This document shows, one piece after another, positions 1 through 8,224 of a stretch of DNA of 64,000 nucleotides. Under the pieces are notes generated by a model. It worked only from the letters and a program-made list of their open reading frames with translations, had not been told where the DNA came from and searched no databases. The position numbers were made by a program, and so were the translations under genes. Numbering within the stretch: the first letter of the stretch is position 1; each line of letters opens with the position of its first letter. Location of the stretch: NCBI RefSeq assembly GCF_008065375.1, contig NZ_VJYI01000008.1, positions 310,001-374,000 of the forward strand. The letters are read 5' to 3'. Source of the DNA: Nonomuraea sp. SYSU D8015 (lineage in GTDB: Bacteria > Actinomycetota > Actinomycetes > Streptosporangiales > Streptosporangiaceae).

Positions 1-29
1 CGAATCCAATCCGGGGGTGGTGGAACGCG

Positions 30-824
30 TCACACAGCCAGTGACCTGGCCCTGGTGAAGACGTCGTCCAGCATCTGGGCGGTGACACGGCCGGTGAACG
101 TGTTCTGCTGGCTCGGGTGGTAGCAGCCGATCAGCGTCACGGGGGCGCCGGCGTACCGGACCTCGACCTCGGCGCCGTGGGCGAACGGCGGCCGGCTGCG
201 CGGCAGCTCGTAGCCCGCGTCCTTCAGCGCCGGCCACATGGCCTGCCAGGCGTACCCGCCGAGCGCCACCACCACCCGCACGCTCGGCGCGACCAGCGTC
301 ACCTCGCGGGCCATCCATGGGAAGCAGGCGCTCTTCTCCTCCGGCGTGGGCTTGTTGGCGGGCGGCGCGCAGCGCACCGACGCCAGCACCCGCGCGCCGA
401 GGAGCTTCTGGCCGTCGCCGGCGTGCGTGCTGGTCTCCTGGGCGGCCAGTCCGCTGCGGTGGAGCGAGGCGAACAGCCAGTCGCCGCTGCGGTCGCCGGT
501 GAAGATGCGCCCGGTCCTGTTGCCCCCGTGGGCGGCCGGCGCCAGCCCCACGATCAGGATCCGCGGGTGCTCGTCACCCCAGCCCGGGACGGGACGGCCC
601 CAGTACGTCTCGTCCGCGAACGCGCGCCGCTTCACCGTGGCGACCTGCTCGCGCCACTCCACCAGGCGGGGACAGGCCCGGCAGACGGACTGCCTGGCCG
701 TGAGCTCCGCGAGGGTGCTGCTGGAGGAGGCGAGGCGGCGCACGTCCGCGGGGTCCAGGGCGACCGGGGTGTCAGCGGTCGCGGGGTCGCCGGGCCAGCC
801 GGTGCCAGGTGGTACGAAGCTCAT
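30..824 (-). CDS. Family 5 uracil-DNA glycosylase (UdgB-like)
   Basis: This 264-residue protein should remove uracil and other deaminated bases from DNA as the first step of base excision repair in the cytoplasm. The family-5 active-site motif GLAPAAHGGNRTGR lies near residues 93-106, and the second motif HPSQQNT near residue 237. Cysteines at CRAC (about 48-51), RCAPP and CFPW fit the iron-sulfur ligands of families 4 and 5. Family 5 lacks the polar catalytic residue of classical Ung, and motif 1 here likewise has Ala-Ala where Ung has Asp. The gene ends 30 bases from the window edge and lies downstream of the HAAS membrane gene with an 18-base gap. Identification is firm; preference for uracil over hypoxanthine cannot be read from sequence. 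Confidence 0.92.
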   Translation of the reverse strand: MSFVPPGTGWPGDPATADTPVALDPADVRRLASSSSTLAELTARQSVCRACPRLVEWREQVATVKRRAFADETYWGRPVPGWGDEHPRILIVGLAPAAHGGNRTGRIFTGDRSGDWLFASLHRSGLAAQETSTHAGDGQKLLGARVLASVRCAPPANKPTPEEKSACFPWMAREVTLVAPSVRVVVALGGYAWQAMWPALKDAGYELPRSRPPFAHGAEVEVRYAGAPVTLIGCYHPSQQNTFTGRVTAQMLDDVFTRARSLAV

Positions 825-842
825 AAGACCGATCGTGCCCGA

Positions 843-1742
843 TCACTTGCCGCGTGTCGGCTCCGGCTCAGCGGTCACCGGCGGGACGGGGGGTTCCGTG
901 GTAGGGCAGGTGACGGCCGGAGTGGCGGTTTCGTTCGCGATCCCGTCCTGCGGCACCAGCGGCAGCGGGTAGCGGTTGAGAATCGGCTCGCCGCACGACC
1001 TGTCGACGGTGTAGCCGTACTCCTCCGGGCTGGTGATGACCGGCTTGCCGTCCTGGTCGTAGAGGTAGACGTCGGTGAGCGGGGATCCGTCCTTGGCGTA
1101 GGGCTTGATGTTGTAGACCTCGTTGAACGACGACGCCGGCTGCACGTAGACGTTCGGCGAGGGCTCGGCCATGAACCCGCCGTGGTCCGCCCCGTTGTTC
1201 CACGACGCCGCCGTCACCAGGCCGAAGAACAGCGCCAGCGCGCCGGCGACGTTGGCGGCCGAGGCGAGCAGGCCCAGCGCGCGCCCCCTCCGCCGCCTGC
1301 CGGACCACACCGACACGCAGACGGCCGCCGCCACCAGCGCCCAGTCGGCGAGGCTCTGCGGAGCCAGCCTGGCGTGGTCGGCCACCGACAGCAGCAGCAT
1401 CGCCAGCAGGTAGCCGCGCAGCACCCACCAACCCGGCCGTAGCTCCGGCAGGAAGCCCACGAAGCTCCTGTAGGAGCCATGGCGCATCATCGCGGCGTGC
1501 GCCGGCGAAACCCATTCCCGCGGCGTCGTACGGCGCTTCCGGCGGCCCTCCGAACGACCTCCGTAGGCGGCCATGAGCTCCTCGGCGTAGACCGACGGCG
1601 GGCCGAGCCGGTCTTCCAGTGGCAGGTCCGACTCTGCGGCGATCTCCGCCAGGTGATCGTCGAGGTCTTCGAGCAACTCCTCCCGGTCCGGGTGGTCGCC
1701 CACGACGTCGCGTACGGCTTGCGCGTACTCCTCGGGGGTCAT
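843..1742 (-). CDS. HAAS-domain membrane protein of a PadR pair
   Basis: A 299-residue membrane protein of unknown biochemical role. The N-terminus (MTPEEYAQAV, about 1-60) is an acidic helical HAAS/DUF1700-like domain, typical of genes paired with PadR regulators. Three or four hydrophobic segments follow (about 105-185), then a polar outer domain and a Pro-rich tail. The start codon overlaps the stop of the upstream PadR gene as ATGA, so the two are translationally coupled. In known pairs the HAAS protein often acts with its PadR partner in envelope signalling; that role is inferred here from the arrangement only. Confidence 0.75.
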   Translation of the reverse strand: MTPEEYAQAVRDVVGDHPDREELLEDLDDHLAEIAAESDLPLEDRLGPPSVYAEELMAAYGGRSEGRRKRRTTPREWVSPAHAAMMRHGSYRSFVGFLPELRPGWWVLRGYLLAMLLLSVADHARLAPQSLADWALVAAAVCVSVWSGRRRRGRALGLLASAANVAGALALFFGLVTAASWNNGADHGGFMAEPSPNVYVQPASSFNEVYNIKPYAKDGSPLTDVYLYDQDGKPVITSPEEYGYTVDRSCGEPILNRYPLPLVPQDGIANETATPAVTCPTTEPPVPPVTAEPEPTRGK

Positions 1743-2074
1743 CCTCGTCTCTCCTCCAACAGCGATGCCATGGTGGCCGCGAAAGAGGCCCAGGTCTTGG
1801 CCTGCGTGGCGTACATGCTCCTGCCGACCTCGTTGAGCCCGTAGTACTTGCGGTGCGGCCCCTCATCGGAGGCGACCACATATGAGGTCAGGGCGCCCGC
1901 CTTGAACAGGCGGCGCAGCGTGCCGTACACGGAGGCGTCGCCGACCTCTTCCAGGCCCGCCTCCCTCAGCCTGCGCACGACGTCGTAGCCGTAGCCGTCG
2001 CGCTCGTTGAGCACGGCCAGCACGGCCAGGTCGAGCACGCCCTTGAGCAGCTGGCTGCTATCCACGCGAAGCAC
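1739..2074 (-). CDS. PadR family transcriptional regulator
   Basis: A winged-helix DNA-binding protein of about 111 residues. The PadR core is visible as SSQLLKGVLDLAVLAVL, then GYGYDVVRRL, then the wing VYGTLRRLFKAGALTSY and YYGLNEVGR. The frame is open to a TTG at 2086, but that codon lies inside the inverted repeat at 2074-2098, so a GTG start at 2074 or 2065 is more likely. No clear ribosome binding site precedes either, so translation may be leaderless. It probably represses its own transcript and the overlapping HAAS gene through that repeat. Confidence 0.85.
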   Translation of the reverse strand: MLRVDSSQLLKGVLDLAVLAVLNERDGYGYDVVRRLREAGLEEVGDASVYGTLRRLFKAGALTSYVVASDEGPHRKYYGLNEVGRSMYATQAKTWASFAATMASLLEERRG

Positions 2075-2098
2075 ACTACTGCGCAAAGCGTAGTAGTG
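2074..2098. promoter_or_regulatory. Candidate PadR operator (inverted repeat)
   Basis: An 11-base inverted repeat (CACTACTGCGC / GCGTAGTAGTG, one mismatch) with a 3-base centre sits at the 5' end of the PadR gene. On the minus strand TACGCT at 2092-2087 would serve as a -10 element inside the repeat, so binding would block transcription. Autoregulation is inferred. Confidence 0.55.
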
Positions 2099-2111
2099 GC
2101 AACAAGAAAGC

Positions 2112-2140
2112 CGGGTGGCGCCACGAAGGCACCACCCGGT
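2112..2140 (-). terminator. Rho-independent-type terminator of the secreted-protein gene
   Basis: A 12-bp stem (2112-2123 with 2129-2140, one G-T type mismatch) and a 5-base loop follow the stop at 2163. On the minus strand the hairpin is followed by CTTTCTTGTT, a T-rich tail. Confidence 0.7.
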
Positions 2141-2162
2141 CGTTACTCAGTCACACCGTCGT

Positions 2163-3320
2163 TCACTTGGACGACTCAGTAGGCGTCGGCTTGTCGGACG
2201 GAGGCGTGACCGGAGCCGGCGTGTTGCACGCAGCGTAGGACTGCGACTCCACCACGCTGTTGTTCGGCCCGGTGACCGTCAGCGTGACGGTGCCGCCCTT
2301 GGTGGCGTCACCGGTCAGCGGGCGGTCGCCGAATTCGACGGTCTTCGCGTTGAAGGCGCCGAAGTAGGCCTCGCCCTTGCTCACGGACTCGCCGTTCACG
2401 GCCCAGGTCCACTGAACCCTCGCCGCACCGGTCGTGCTGATGGTGGCGTGGGCGCTGACCTTGCAGCCGTCGTGGTTGGTCGCGGTCACCGGAGTGGTGG
2501 CCGAGACCTTCACGGGAGCGGGAGCCGGGGCCGGGTCCTTGCACCAGACCTTGTAGTAGGCCCGGTTGGAGGACGCGTAGTCGGGACGGAGGATCTCCAG
2601 CTGCGCCCAGCCGCGGTGGCTTTCACGCGGGGAGAAGCCGAAGCCGACCTTGCGGACGTCGTAGACCTTGACCTTGCCGTAGTCGACGACGTCACCGTTG
2701 AGCACCCAGCGGTACTTGACCCAGCTCGGCCGGTTGACCTTGATCAGGCCGGTGAAGCCGATCTTGTCGCCCGGGGTGCAGGTGCCGACGTACGAGTCGG
2801 GGCTGGCCCAGGCGCGGGCCGACACCCTCGTTTCCACGGGGTTCTCGATGTAGACGTCGTCATCAGGGTCGGACTGCTGCGGCTTCTCGCAGGAGACGGA
2901 GAAGTACGTCTTCTTGGAGATGGCCTTCTTCGGACCGAGGACCTGGACGGCCTCCCAGCCCTTGACGCTCTCCTTGAAGGTGATGGACTGCTTGACGGTC
3001 ACCGTCTTGGTGCCCTTGCCCTTGAGCTTGATCACCTGGACCTTGCCCTTGGACCCGTCACCGTGCAGCCAGCGGTAGGCCAGCTCGGTCTTGCCCTTCA
3101 GCGGCACCTTGATCTTGGCCGAGAAGTTGACCTTGACCGGACAGGAACCTTCGTACTTGCCAGGCGTCGCCTTGGGCGCGGACACCGCGACCTTCGGTCC
3201 GGCCTTGGAGGTCGCCGCCTGTGCGGGGGCGGCGACCAGCCCCGCGGCCAGGGCGGCCAGCATCGCGGCGGACGCGCCGAAGGCCGCCGCCTTGCGCGCT
3301 GCTAACCCAGAGAACTTCAT
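2163..3320 (-). CDS. Secreted protein with three Ig-like, cysteine-paired repeats
   Basis: A protein of about 385 residues exported by a Sec-type signal peptide (MKFSGLAARKAAAFG, hydrophobic core, cleavage near AQAATS). The start at 3320 is chosen because the signal begins there; the open frame extends upstream only into the promoter. The mature part has three beta-rich repeats of roughly 90-100 residues, each opening with a Cys (SCPVKV, TCTPGD, GCKVSA), carrying a Trp-containing strand (YRWLHGDG, YRWVLNGD, WTWAVNGE) and closing with a Cys (VSCEKP, VWCKDP, AACNTP). A short Pro/Thr-rich tail ends the chain. No catalytic motif is seen; an adhesive or structural surface role is inference. Confidence 0.8.
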   Translation of the reverse strand: MKFSGLAARKAAAFGASAAMLAALAAGLVAAPAQAATSKAGPKVAVSAPKATPGKYEGSCPVKVNFSAKIKVPLKGKTELAYRWLHGDGSKGKVQVIKLKGKGTKTVTVKQSITFKESVKGWEAVQVLGPKKAISKKTYFSVSCEKPQQSDPDDDVYIENPVETRVSARAWASPDSYVGTCTPGDKIGFTGLIKVNRPSWVKYRWVLNGDVVDYGKVKVYDVRKVGFGFSPRESHRGWAQLEILRPDYASSNRAYYKVWCKDPAPAPAPVKVSATTPVTATNHDGCKVSAHATISTTGAARVQWTWAVNGESVSKGEAYFGAFNAKTVEFGDRPLTGDATKGGTVTLTVTGPNNSVVESQSYAACNTPAPVTPPSDKPTPTESSK

Positions 3321-3425
3321 GTGAGAGTGCTCCATTCCGTGAGGGAAAAGACGCGCTCGGGAACGGTCGCCACGCCGGTACCTTCCGTACACAGCGATAT
3401 GGCAAAGCCCCCGTAATGCCCCTTT

Positions 3426-3455
3426 ACCTAAGCACAATAATGATTGCACACTCAA
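3426..3455 (-). promoter_or_regulatory. Candidate promoter of the secreted-protein gene
   Basis: On the minus strand TTGAGT (3455-3450) is followed after 18 bases by TTAGGT (3431-3426), in an AT-rich patch about 105 bases before the start codon at 3320. Match to a vegetative promoter is moderate. Confidence 0.35.
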
Positions 3456-3494
3456 CACAGCACGTAGATCGGAAATCCCGGGATTTCCCCGCGC

Positions 3495-4442
3495 CTATCG
3501 CGCCAGGGACCAGGCGATACCGTCGAGGATGTCGTGTTCGCTGACAACGACCTGCGAAAACGCGAAACGCCGCACGATGCGGTCAAGAATAAGGGCACCC
3601 GCGCCTATGACGTCAACTCTCCCCGGGTGCATCACCGGAACGGCCGCGCGCTCACCATGGGTCATCGCGAGCAGTCTCCGCGTGACGTCATGGACCTGTT
3701 GAGCCGAAATCCGAGAGTGATGGATCCGCGCCGGATCGTACGCGGACAGGTCGAGCGCCATGCCCGCGACCGTCGTCACCGACCCGGCCAGGCCCACGAG
3801 TGTGTGGGCCCGCTCGACGGGCACCTCCGCCTCGACCTCGTCGAGCGCCGCCTCGATGTCGGCCACCACGGCCTCCAGAGCAGGCGCGGGCGGCGGGTCG
3901 CCGGCGTCACGCAGATGCCGTTCGGTCAGGCGTACGCAGCCGATGTCCACCGACAGCGCCGCCTCGGCGTGCTCGGAGCCGACCACGAACTCCGTGGATC
4001 CGCCCCCGATGTCCACCACCAGGTAAGGCGGCAGCGGGCCCTGCGGCACCTCGGTCTCCGGCGACAGCCGGAGGAGGCCCCTGGTCGCGCCGACGAACGA
4101 CAGCTCGGCCTCCTCGCCCCCTGACACGACCTCCGGCTCCACCCCGAAGATCTCGCGCACTCCGGCCGCGAACTCCTCCCGGTTGGCCGCGTCTCTGGTC
4201 GCGCTCGTCGCCACGACCCGGGTCGCGACGGCGCCGTGCCGGTCGATCAGCTCGCGGTAGGCCCTCATGGCCTTGAACGTGCGCTCCAGCGCGTCGGGGG
4301 CCAACCTGCCGGTCTTGTCGACGTTCTGGCCCAGGCGGACGATCTCCATCCGCCGTTCGACGTCGTCGATCAGCTCGTCGCCGACGTCGGCGATGAGCAG
4401 GCGTACGGAGTTGGTGCCGCAGTCGACGGCGGCTACACGCAT
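3495..4442 (-). CDS. ppx: Ppx/GppA family exopolyphosphatase
   Basis: A 315-residue ASKHA-fold phosphatase that hydrolyses terminal phosphates of inorganic polyphosphate, or of pppGpp in the related activity. The first phosphate-binding loop is VDCGTNSVRLLIADV (about 6-20), the second VDIGGGSTEFVVG (about 143-155), and the invariant Glu lies in VATSATRDAANREEF. The length matches the short actinobacterial Ppx form that lacks the C-terminal HD region. Its first 10 bases overlap the end of the DUF501 gene, making a divIC-DUF501-ppx unit. A polyphosphate kinase (37401-39461) and a CHAD protein lie further along the window. Confidence 0.93.
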   Translation of the reverse strand: MRVAAVDCGTNSVRLLIADVGDELIDDVERRMEIVRLGQNVDKTGRLAPDALERTFKAMRAYRELIDRHGAVATRVVATSATRDAANREEFAAGVREIFGVEPEVVSGGEEAELSFVGATRGLLRLSPETEVPQGPLPPYLVVDIGGGSTEFVVGSEHAEAALSVDIGCVRLTERHLRDAGDPPPAPALEAVVADIEAALDEVEAEVPVERAHTLVGLAGSVTTVAGMALDLSAYDPARIHHSRISAQQVHDVTRRLLAMTHGERAAVPVMHPGRVDVIGAGALILDRIVRRFAFSQVVVSEHDILDGIAWSLAR

Positions 4443-4921
4443 GGTCCGTCACTCCACCACTCGGGGAGGGCGTCGAGCGCCTCCCTGCCGAACGGGTTGA
4501 CCCCGGGCGCCGCCAGCTCGTGCGCGACGAGCGCGTGCAGGCACTTGACCCGCCGCGGCATGCCTCCCGTGCTCTGCATGTCACGCGGCAGGGGCTCCAG
4601 GTCCTGCTCCTGCGCGGCCTGGTCGCGCCTGGCGACGTAGTCGTCGTGCGCGGCCTGGTAGGCGGCGGCCAGCTCGGGGTCTGCGGCCAGCCTGCCCTGC
4701 ATCTCGCGCATCAGGCCCGAGCCCTCGAGGGTGCCGATGGCCGAGGCCGCCTTGGGACACGTCAGGTAGTAGAGGGTCGGGAACGGCGAGCCGTCCGGCA
4801 GCCTCGGCGCGGTCTCCACCACGTCGGGGTTGCCGCACGGGCAGCGGTGCGCCACCCCGCGCAGACCTCGCGGGGGCCGCCCCAGCTGCCGCCGCACGAC
4901 CTCGACGTCTTTACTGTCCAC
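4433..4921 (-). CDS. DUF501 domain protein
   Basis: A 162-residue protein of the conserved actinobacterial DUF501 family, whose function is not established. Recognisable family features are RQLGRPPRGLRGVAHRCPCG near residues 11-30 with a Cys pair, then PFPTLYYLTCPKA, and a C-terminal GTPRR-like segment (TGGMPRRVKCLHALVAHEL) with another Cys. The start is GTG, preceded by AAGGA at 6 bases. It overlaps divIC by 11 bases upstream and ppx by 10 bases downstream. This divIC-DUF501-ppx order is common in actinobacteria and suggests coordinated expression, not a known shared reaction. Confidence 0.9.
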   Translation of the reverse strand: MDSKDVEVVRRQLGRPPRGLRGVAHRCPCGNPDVVETAPRLPDGSPFPTLYYLTCPKAASAIGTLEGSGLMREMQGRLAADPELAAAYQAAHDDYVARRDQAAQEQDLEPLPRDMQSTGGMPRRVKCLHALVAHELAAPGVNPFGREALDALPEWWSDGPCV

Positions 4922-5336
4922 CGCTTTCCTTCCCCACGACGGCCCGGCGCCCGGTGCCCTTGTCGGTGGCCTCCACGGACTCCCAGAGGGTTTGGTACCA
5001 CGGCGGCACCGCCGCGGGCTGTTTCACGCTCGCCTGTTGCTTGTCCTGTTCGGGCTGCATCACCACGTAGCACTTCTCGCCAGGACCGCAGTAATGCAAC
5101 CGCTCCTTGGCCGTCTTCTTGATCCAGTTGGGATCGTTGCTCTGCCGGTCGCGGGCCAGCAGCGCCTGCTTCTCCGCCTCGACCCTGGCCTTCTCCGCCC
5201 GCAGCTCGGAAATGCTGCGGCGCAGGCTGATGTACTCGCGCACAGGGTAGGCGAGGCTCATCGCGATCGCGCACACCACGACGGCCAGGATGGCGGCCCG
5301 TCCGGTCAGCTGCGGTCTCTTCGCCACTTGCTGCAC
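4911..5336 (-). CDS. divIC: FtsB/DivIC-type septum formation initiator
   Basis: A 141-residue single-pass membrane protein that should join the FtsL-FtsQ complex at the division septum. One transmembrane helix (about 15-33, AAILAVVVCAIAMSLAY) is followed by a coiled coil (SLRRSISELRAEKARVEAEK) and the family signature DPNWIKKTAKERLHYCGPGE. A polar tail of about 50 residues follows. The start is GTG at 5336, with a second in-frame GTG three codons later. It lies downstream of eno, past a strong hairpin, and leads into DUF501 and ppx. Confidence 0.9.
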   Translation of the reverse strand: MQQVAKRPQLTGRAAILAVVVCAIAMSLAYPVREYISLRRSISELRAEKARVEAEKQALLARDRQSNDPNWIKKTAKERLHYCGPGEKCYVVMQPEQDKQQASVKQPAAVPPWYQTLWESVEATDKGTGRRAVVGKESGGQ

Positions 5337-5347
5337 ACCCCCTCGAC

Positions 5348-5388
5348 GTACGGCTCGCGGCGGGATCCCGGGGTGCCGCGAGCCGTAC
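5348..5388 (-). terminator. Long hairpin after eno
   Basis: A perfect 14-bp inverted repeat (5348-5361 with 5375-5388) with a 13-base loop stands 7 bases past the eno stop codon. There is no U-tract, which is common for actinobacterial terminators. It would end eno transcription or lower read-through into divIC. Confidence 0.65.
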
Positions 5389-5394
5389 TCGAAA

Positions 5395-6672
5395 CTAGCG
5401 CCGGAAACGCGGGAAAGCCGCGCGACCCGCGTAGCGGGCGGCGTCGTCGAGGAGCTCCTCGATGCGCAGCAGTTGGTTGTACTTCGCCACCCGGTCGGAG
5501 CGGGCCGGCGCGCCGGTCTTGATCTGGCCGCAGTTGACCGCCACCGCGAGGTCGGCGATCGTCGTGTCCTCGGTCTCGCCGGAGCGGTGGCTCATCATGC
5601 ACTTGTAGCCGTTGCGGTGGGCCAGGTCGACGGCGTCGAGCGTCTCCGACAGCGTGCCGATCTGGTTGACCTTGACCAGCAGGGCGTTGGCCGCGCCCTC
5701 CTTGATGCCGCGCTCAAGCCGCTCGGGGTTGGTGACGAACAGGTCGTCGCCGACGAGCTGCACCTTGTCGCCGAGCGAGGCGGTGATGGCCTTCCAGCCC
5801 TCCCAGTCCTCCTCGTTGAGCGGGTCCTCGATGGAGACCAGCGGGTAGTTGGCCACCAGGTCCTCGTAGAAGGCGATGAGCTCCTGCGCCGACAGGCCCT
5901 TGCCGTCGATGGTGTAGACGCCGTCCTTGTGGAACTCGGAGGCGGCCACGTCGAGCGCGAGCGCGATGTCCTCGCCGGGGGTGTAGCCGGCCCGCTCGAT
6001 GGCGACCAGGATCAGGTCGAGCGCGTCGCGGTTGGACGGCAGGTTGGGCGCGAAACCGCCCTCGTCGCCCAGGCCCGTGGCGTAGCCCTTCTCCTTGAGC
6101 ACGCTCTTGAGCGCGTGGTAGACCTCGGTGCCCATGCGCACGGCCTCGCGGAACGTCTCCGCCCCGATCGGCGCGATCATGAACTCCTGGATGTCGACGT
6201 TGGTGTCGGCGTGGGCGCCGCCGTTGAGGATGTTCATCATCGGGACCGGCAGCACGTGCGCGTTGGGGCCGCCGAGGTAGCGGAAGAGCGGCAGGTCGGC
6301 GCTGTCGGCGGCGGCCTTGGCGACGGCCAGCGAGACGCCGAGGATGGCGTTGGCGCCGAGCTTCGACTTGTTGGGCGTGCGGTCCAGATCGATCATGATC
6401 TGGTCGATGATGCGCTGATCCTCGGCCTCGACGCCGCTGATCTCCTCGAAGATCTCGTCGGTCACGGCGAGCACGGCCTTCTCCACGCCCTTGCCGCCGT
6501 AACGCTGGCCGCCGTCACGCAGCTCGACCGCCTCGAACTGGCCGGTGGACGCCCCGCTCGGCACGGCCGCGCGGCCGGTGCTGCCGTCGTCGAGCACCAC
6601 CTCGACCTCGACCGTCGGGTTGCCCCGGGAGTCGAGGATCTCGCGAGCGTAAACGACCTCGATGGTAGCCAC
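5395..6672 (-). CDS. eno: Enolase
   Basis: This 425-residue glycolytic enzyme interconverts 2-phosphoglycerate and phosphoenolpyruvate. The N-terminus IEVVYAREILDSRGNPTVEVEV, the hinge GASTGQFEAVELRDGG, the magnesium ligands around LALDVAASEF, SIEDPLNEEDW and VGDDLFVTN, and the C-terminal signature LLVKVNQIGTLSE with SHRSGETEDTTIADLAV are all present. Start is GTG at 6672 with AGGAG 9 bases upstream. A short inverted repeat AAGGCA/TGCCTT (6694-6708) lies in the leader. The length is normal and nothing is missing. Confidence 0.98.
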   Translation of the reverse strand: MATIEVVYAREILDSRGNPTVEVEVVLDDGSTGRAAVPSGASTGQFEAVELRDGGQRYGGKGVEKAVLAVTDEIFEEISGVEAEDQRIIDQIMIDLDRTPNKSKLGANAILGVSLAVAKAAADSADLPLFRYLGGPNAHVLPVPMMNILNGGAHADTNVDIQEFMIAPIGAETFREAVRMGTEVYHALKSVLKEKGYATGLGDEGGFAPNLPSNRDALDLILVAIERAGYTPGEDIALALDVAASEFHKDGVYTIDGKGLSAQELIAFYEDLVANYPLVSIEDPLNEEDWEGWKAITASLGDKVQLVGDDLFVTNPERLERGIKEGAANALLVKVNQIGTLSETLDAVDLAHRNGYKCMMSHRSGETEDTTIADLAVAVNCGQIKTGAPARSDRVAKYNQLLRIEELLDDAARYAGRAAFPRFRR

Positions 6673-6929
6673 GGGATGCGCTCCTAAATCGAAAAGGCAA
6701 TATGCCTTCAGAGCCTATCGGTCCCCTACCCTTCGACGACGGCAAGCCCGCCCCGGCACACACCTCACGCGCCCCGGCGCCCTTCCCATCGCACGCTCTG
6801 CCCGCCCACCGCCCCTTCTGCCCTGCTCCGGACACCCCCGCGCCCACGACCAGGCGCGGGCCGGACGCGCCGGGCACGGCCCACCACGCCAAGCGCCGGC
6901 CGCATTGCGCCGATCACGACCGCACCACA

Positions 6930-7177
6930 CCGGCCCGGCGCCGGTAGAAACCCGGCGCCGCCGAAGGCCGCACCGGACCACACCCCGCCGGCACGGCGCC
7001 GGGACGAAGCCCGCGCGCCACCGGGCGCCGCGTCACACAACGACTCACCGGCCCGTCGGTCGGTGCCGGGAGGAAGCACGCGCACCACCGGAGGGCGCAC
7101 CACTCAACGGCCCCTCGGTCGGCGCCGGGAAGAAGCACGCGCACCGTCGGAGGGCGCCGTGCGACGGCTCGCCGGTT
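6930..7177. repeat. Four degenerate ~60-bp tandem repeats
   Basis: Four consecutive units of roughly 60-66 bases begin near 6930, 6991, 7057 and 7116. Each carries GGCGCCGG or GGTGCCGG, then a GAAGCAC/GAAACCC-like core, then CGCGCACC...GGAGGGCGC and a CAACGGCCC-like end. The last two units are the closest, the first two more diverged. Confidence 0.65.
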
Positions 7178-7202
7178 GGTGTGCGGTGATGCCCGGGGGC
7201 GC

Positions 7203-7250
7203 CGATGGCGCGATCAGCCCTCGTGTCGATGGCGCGATCCGCCCTCGGCG
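7203..7250. repeat. 24-bp tandem duplication
   Basis: Two adjacent 24-base units (7203-7226 and 7227-7250), each starting CGATGGCGCGATC and continuing GCCCTCG, 30 bases before the mazG stop codon. Confidence 0.75.
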
Positions 7251-7279
7251 CAGCGTCCCTTACATCCCGTCGGGCGGGG

Positions 7280-8221
7280 TCAGCGTGATTCCCAGGCGCG
7301 GACGCGGTCGCGATAGGTGCGGGCGGCGGCGCGGAGCTCGGCCTCGGCGTCCAGGCCGGCGGCGGCGGCGCGGCGGACCAGGTCGAACAGCTCCCGAGCC
7401 ACCCCCTGCCCGACCCCGGCCGCCAGCGAATCGGGCGCCCCGGCGCGGTCGGCCCGGCGTAGGAGCTGCGCGGCCAGCGACAGCGCCGGCTGCCCCATGG
7501 GGACCCCGTCGAGCGCCGACCCGCTCCCCTTGGACGCCCGCTCGGCCGCCTTGATGGCCTCCCAGTTGTCGTTGACCTCGTCGGCGCTCTCGGCCCGCAC
7601 CGAGCCGAACACGTGGGGATGGCGGCGCACCAGCTTCTCCACGATGCCGGCGGCCACGTCGTCCATGTCGAAGTCCTCGGCCACCCTGGCGTGGAAGACC
7701 ACCTGCAGCAGCAGGTCGCCGAGCTCCTCCCGGAGCGCCGGGTAGTCGCCCTGCTCGATGGTCTCCAGCACCTCGTAGGCCTCTTCGAGCAGGTATGGCA
7801 CCAGCGTCTCGTGGGTCTGCTTGCGGTCCCACGGGCATTCCGTACGCAGCCGGTCCATCACCGCCACGAGGTCGAGCACCCGCGCGCCCGGCAGGTCGTA
7901 GGACCCCGGCACGACCTCGATCACCGGCGGTTCGTCGAGTGCGATCGCCGCGTGCCCCACGGCCCGCATGAAGTCCTCGTCGGCCCCCTCGGACGTCGAC
8001 CCCGCGAGCCAGACGACGGTCTCGCCGACCGCCCGCGCGGCCAGCGCCCGCGCGTCCGGCTCGACGACCTCGACGTCGATCCCGGCCTCGGCCAGGTAGG
8101 GCAGCTGCGGGTGCGCGGCCGCCCCGGTCAGCACCGGGCCGGAGCGCAGAGCCTGCCAGGCCTGGTGGCTGAGCAGCCCGGGGGCGACCCTGGGCGACGT
8201 GGTGACGAGGACCAGCGGCAC
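7280..8221 (-). CDS. mazG: MazG nucleoside triphosphate pyrophosphohydrolase
   Basis: A 313-residue housecleaning enzyme that hydrolyses non-canonical or excess NTPs to NMP and pyrophosphate. The MazG domain occupies about 115-225, with CPWDRKQTHETLVPYLLEEAYEV followed by LREELGDLLLQVVFHARVAE, giving the EExxE and ExxD magnesium-binding helices. The first 110 residues form the extra N-terminal domain typical of actinobacterial MazG. Start is GTG at 8221, only 3 bases after the stop of the SurA-like gene, so the two are probably cotranscribed below mfd. Confidence 0.93.
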   Translation of the reverse strand: MPLVLVTTSPRVAPGLLSHQAWQALRSGPVLTGAAAHPQLPYLAEAGIDVEVVEPDARALAARAVGETVVWLAGSTSEGADEDFMRAVGHAAIALDEPPVIEVVPGSYDLPGARVLDLVAVMDRLRTECPWDRKQTHETLVPYLLEEAYEVLETIEQGDYPALREELGDLLLQVVFHARVAEDFDMDDVAAGIVEKLVRRHPHVFGSVRAESADEVNDNWEAIKAAERASKGSGSALDGVPMGQPALSLAAQLLRRADRAGAPDSLAAGVGQGVARELFDLVRRAAAAGLDAEAELRAAARTYRDRVRAWESR

Positions 8222-8224
8222 GGG

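Larger units (their letters stand above)
6673..7279. other. Gene-free stretch between mazG and eno
   Basis: About 600 bases without a credible gene. Open frames here change composition along the repeats and have no ribosome binding sites. The eno end carries the leader and a short AAGGCA/TGCCTT inverted repeat. The mazG end is made of degenerate tandem repeats, listed separately. Confidence 0.7.

Noticed and set aside
6694..6708. AAGGCA/TGCCTT inverted repeat in the eno leader as a riboswitch or operator
   Set aside because: Six-base arms with a 3-base centre are too short to support a specific claim, and no known riboswitch fold is seen.
6662..7189. Plus- and minus-strand open frames in the gap before eno
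   Set aside because: They are Arg/Pro/Ala-rich, follow the tandem repeats, and none has a ribosome binding site or family motif.
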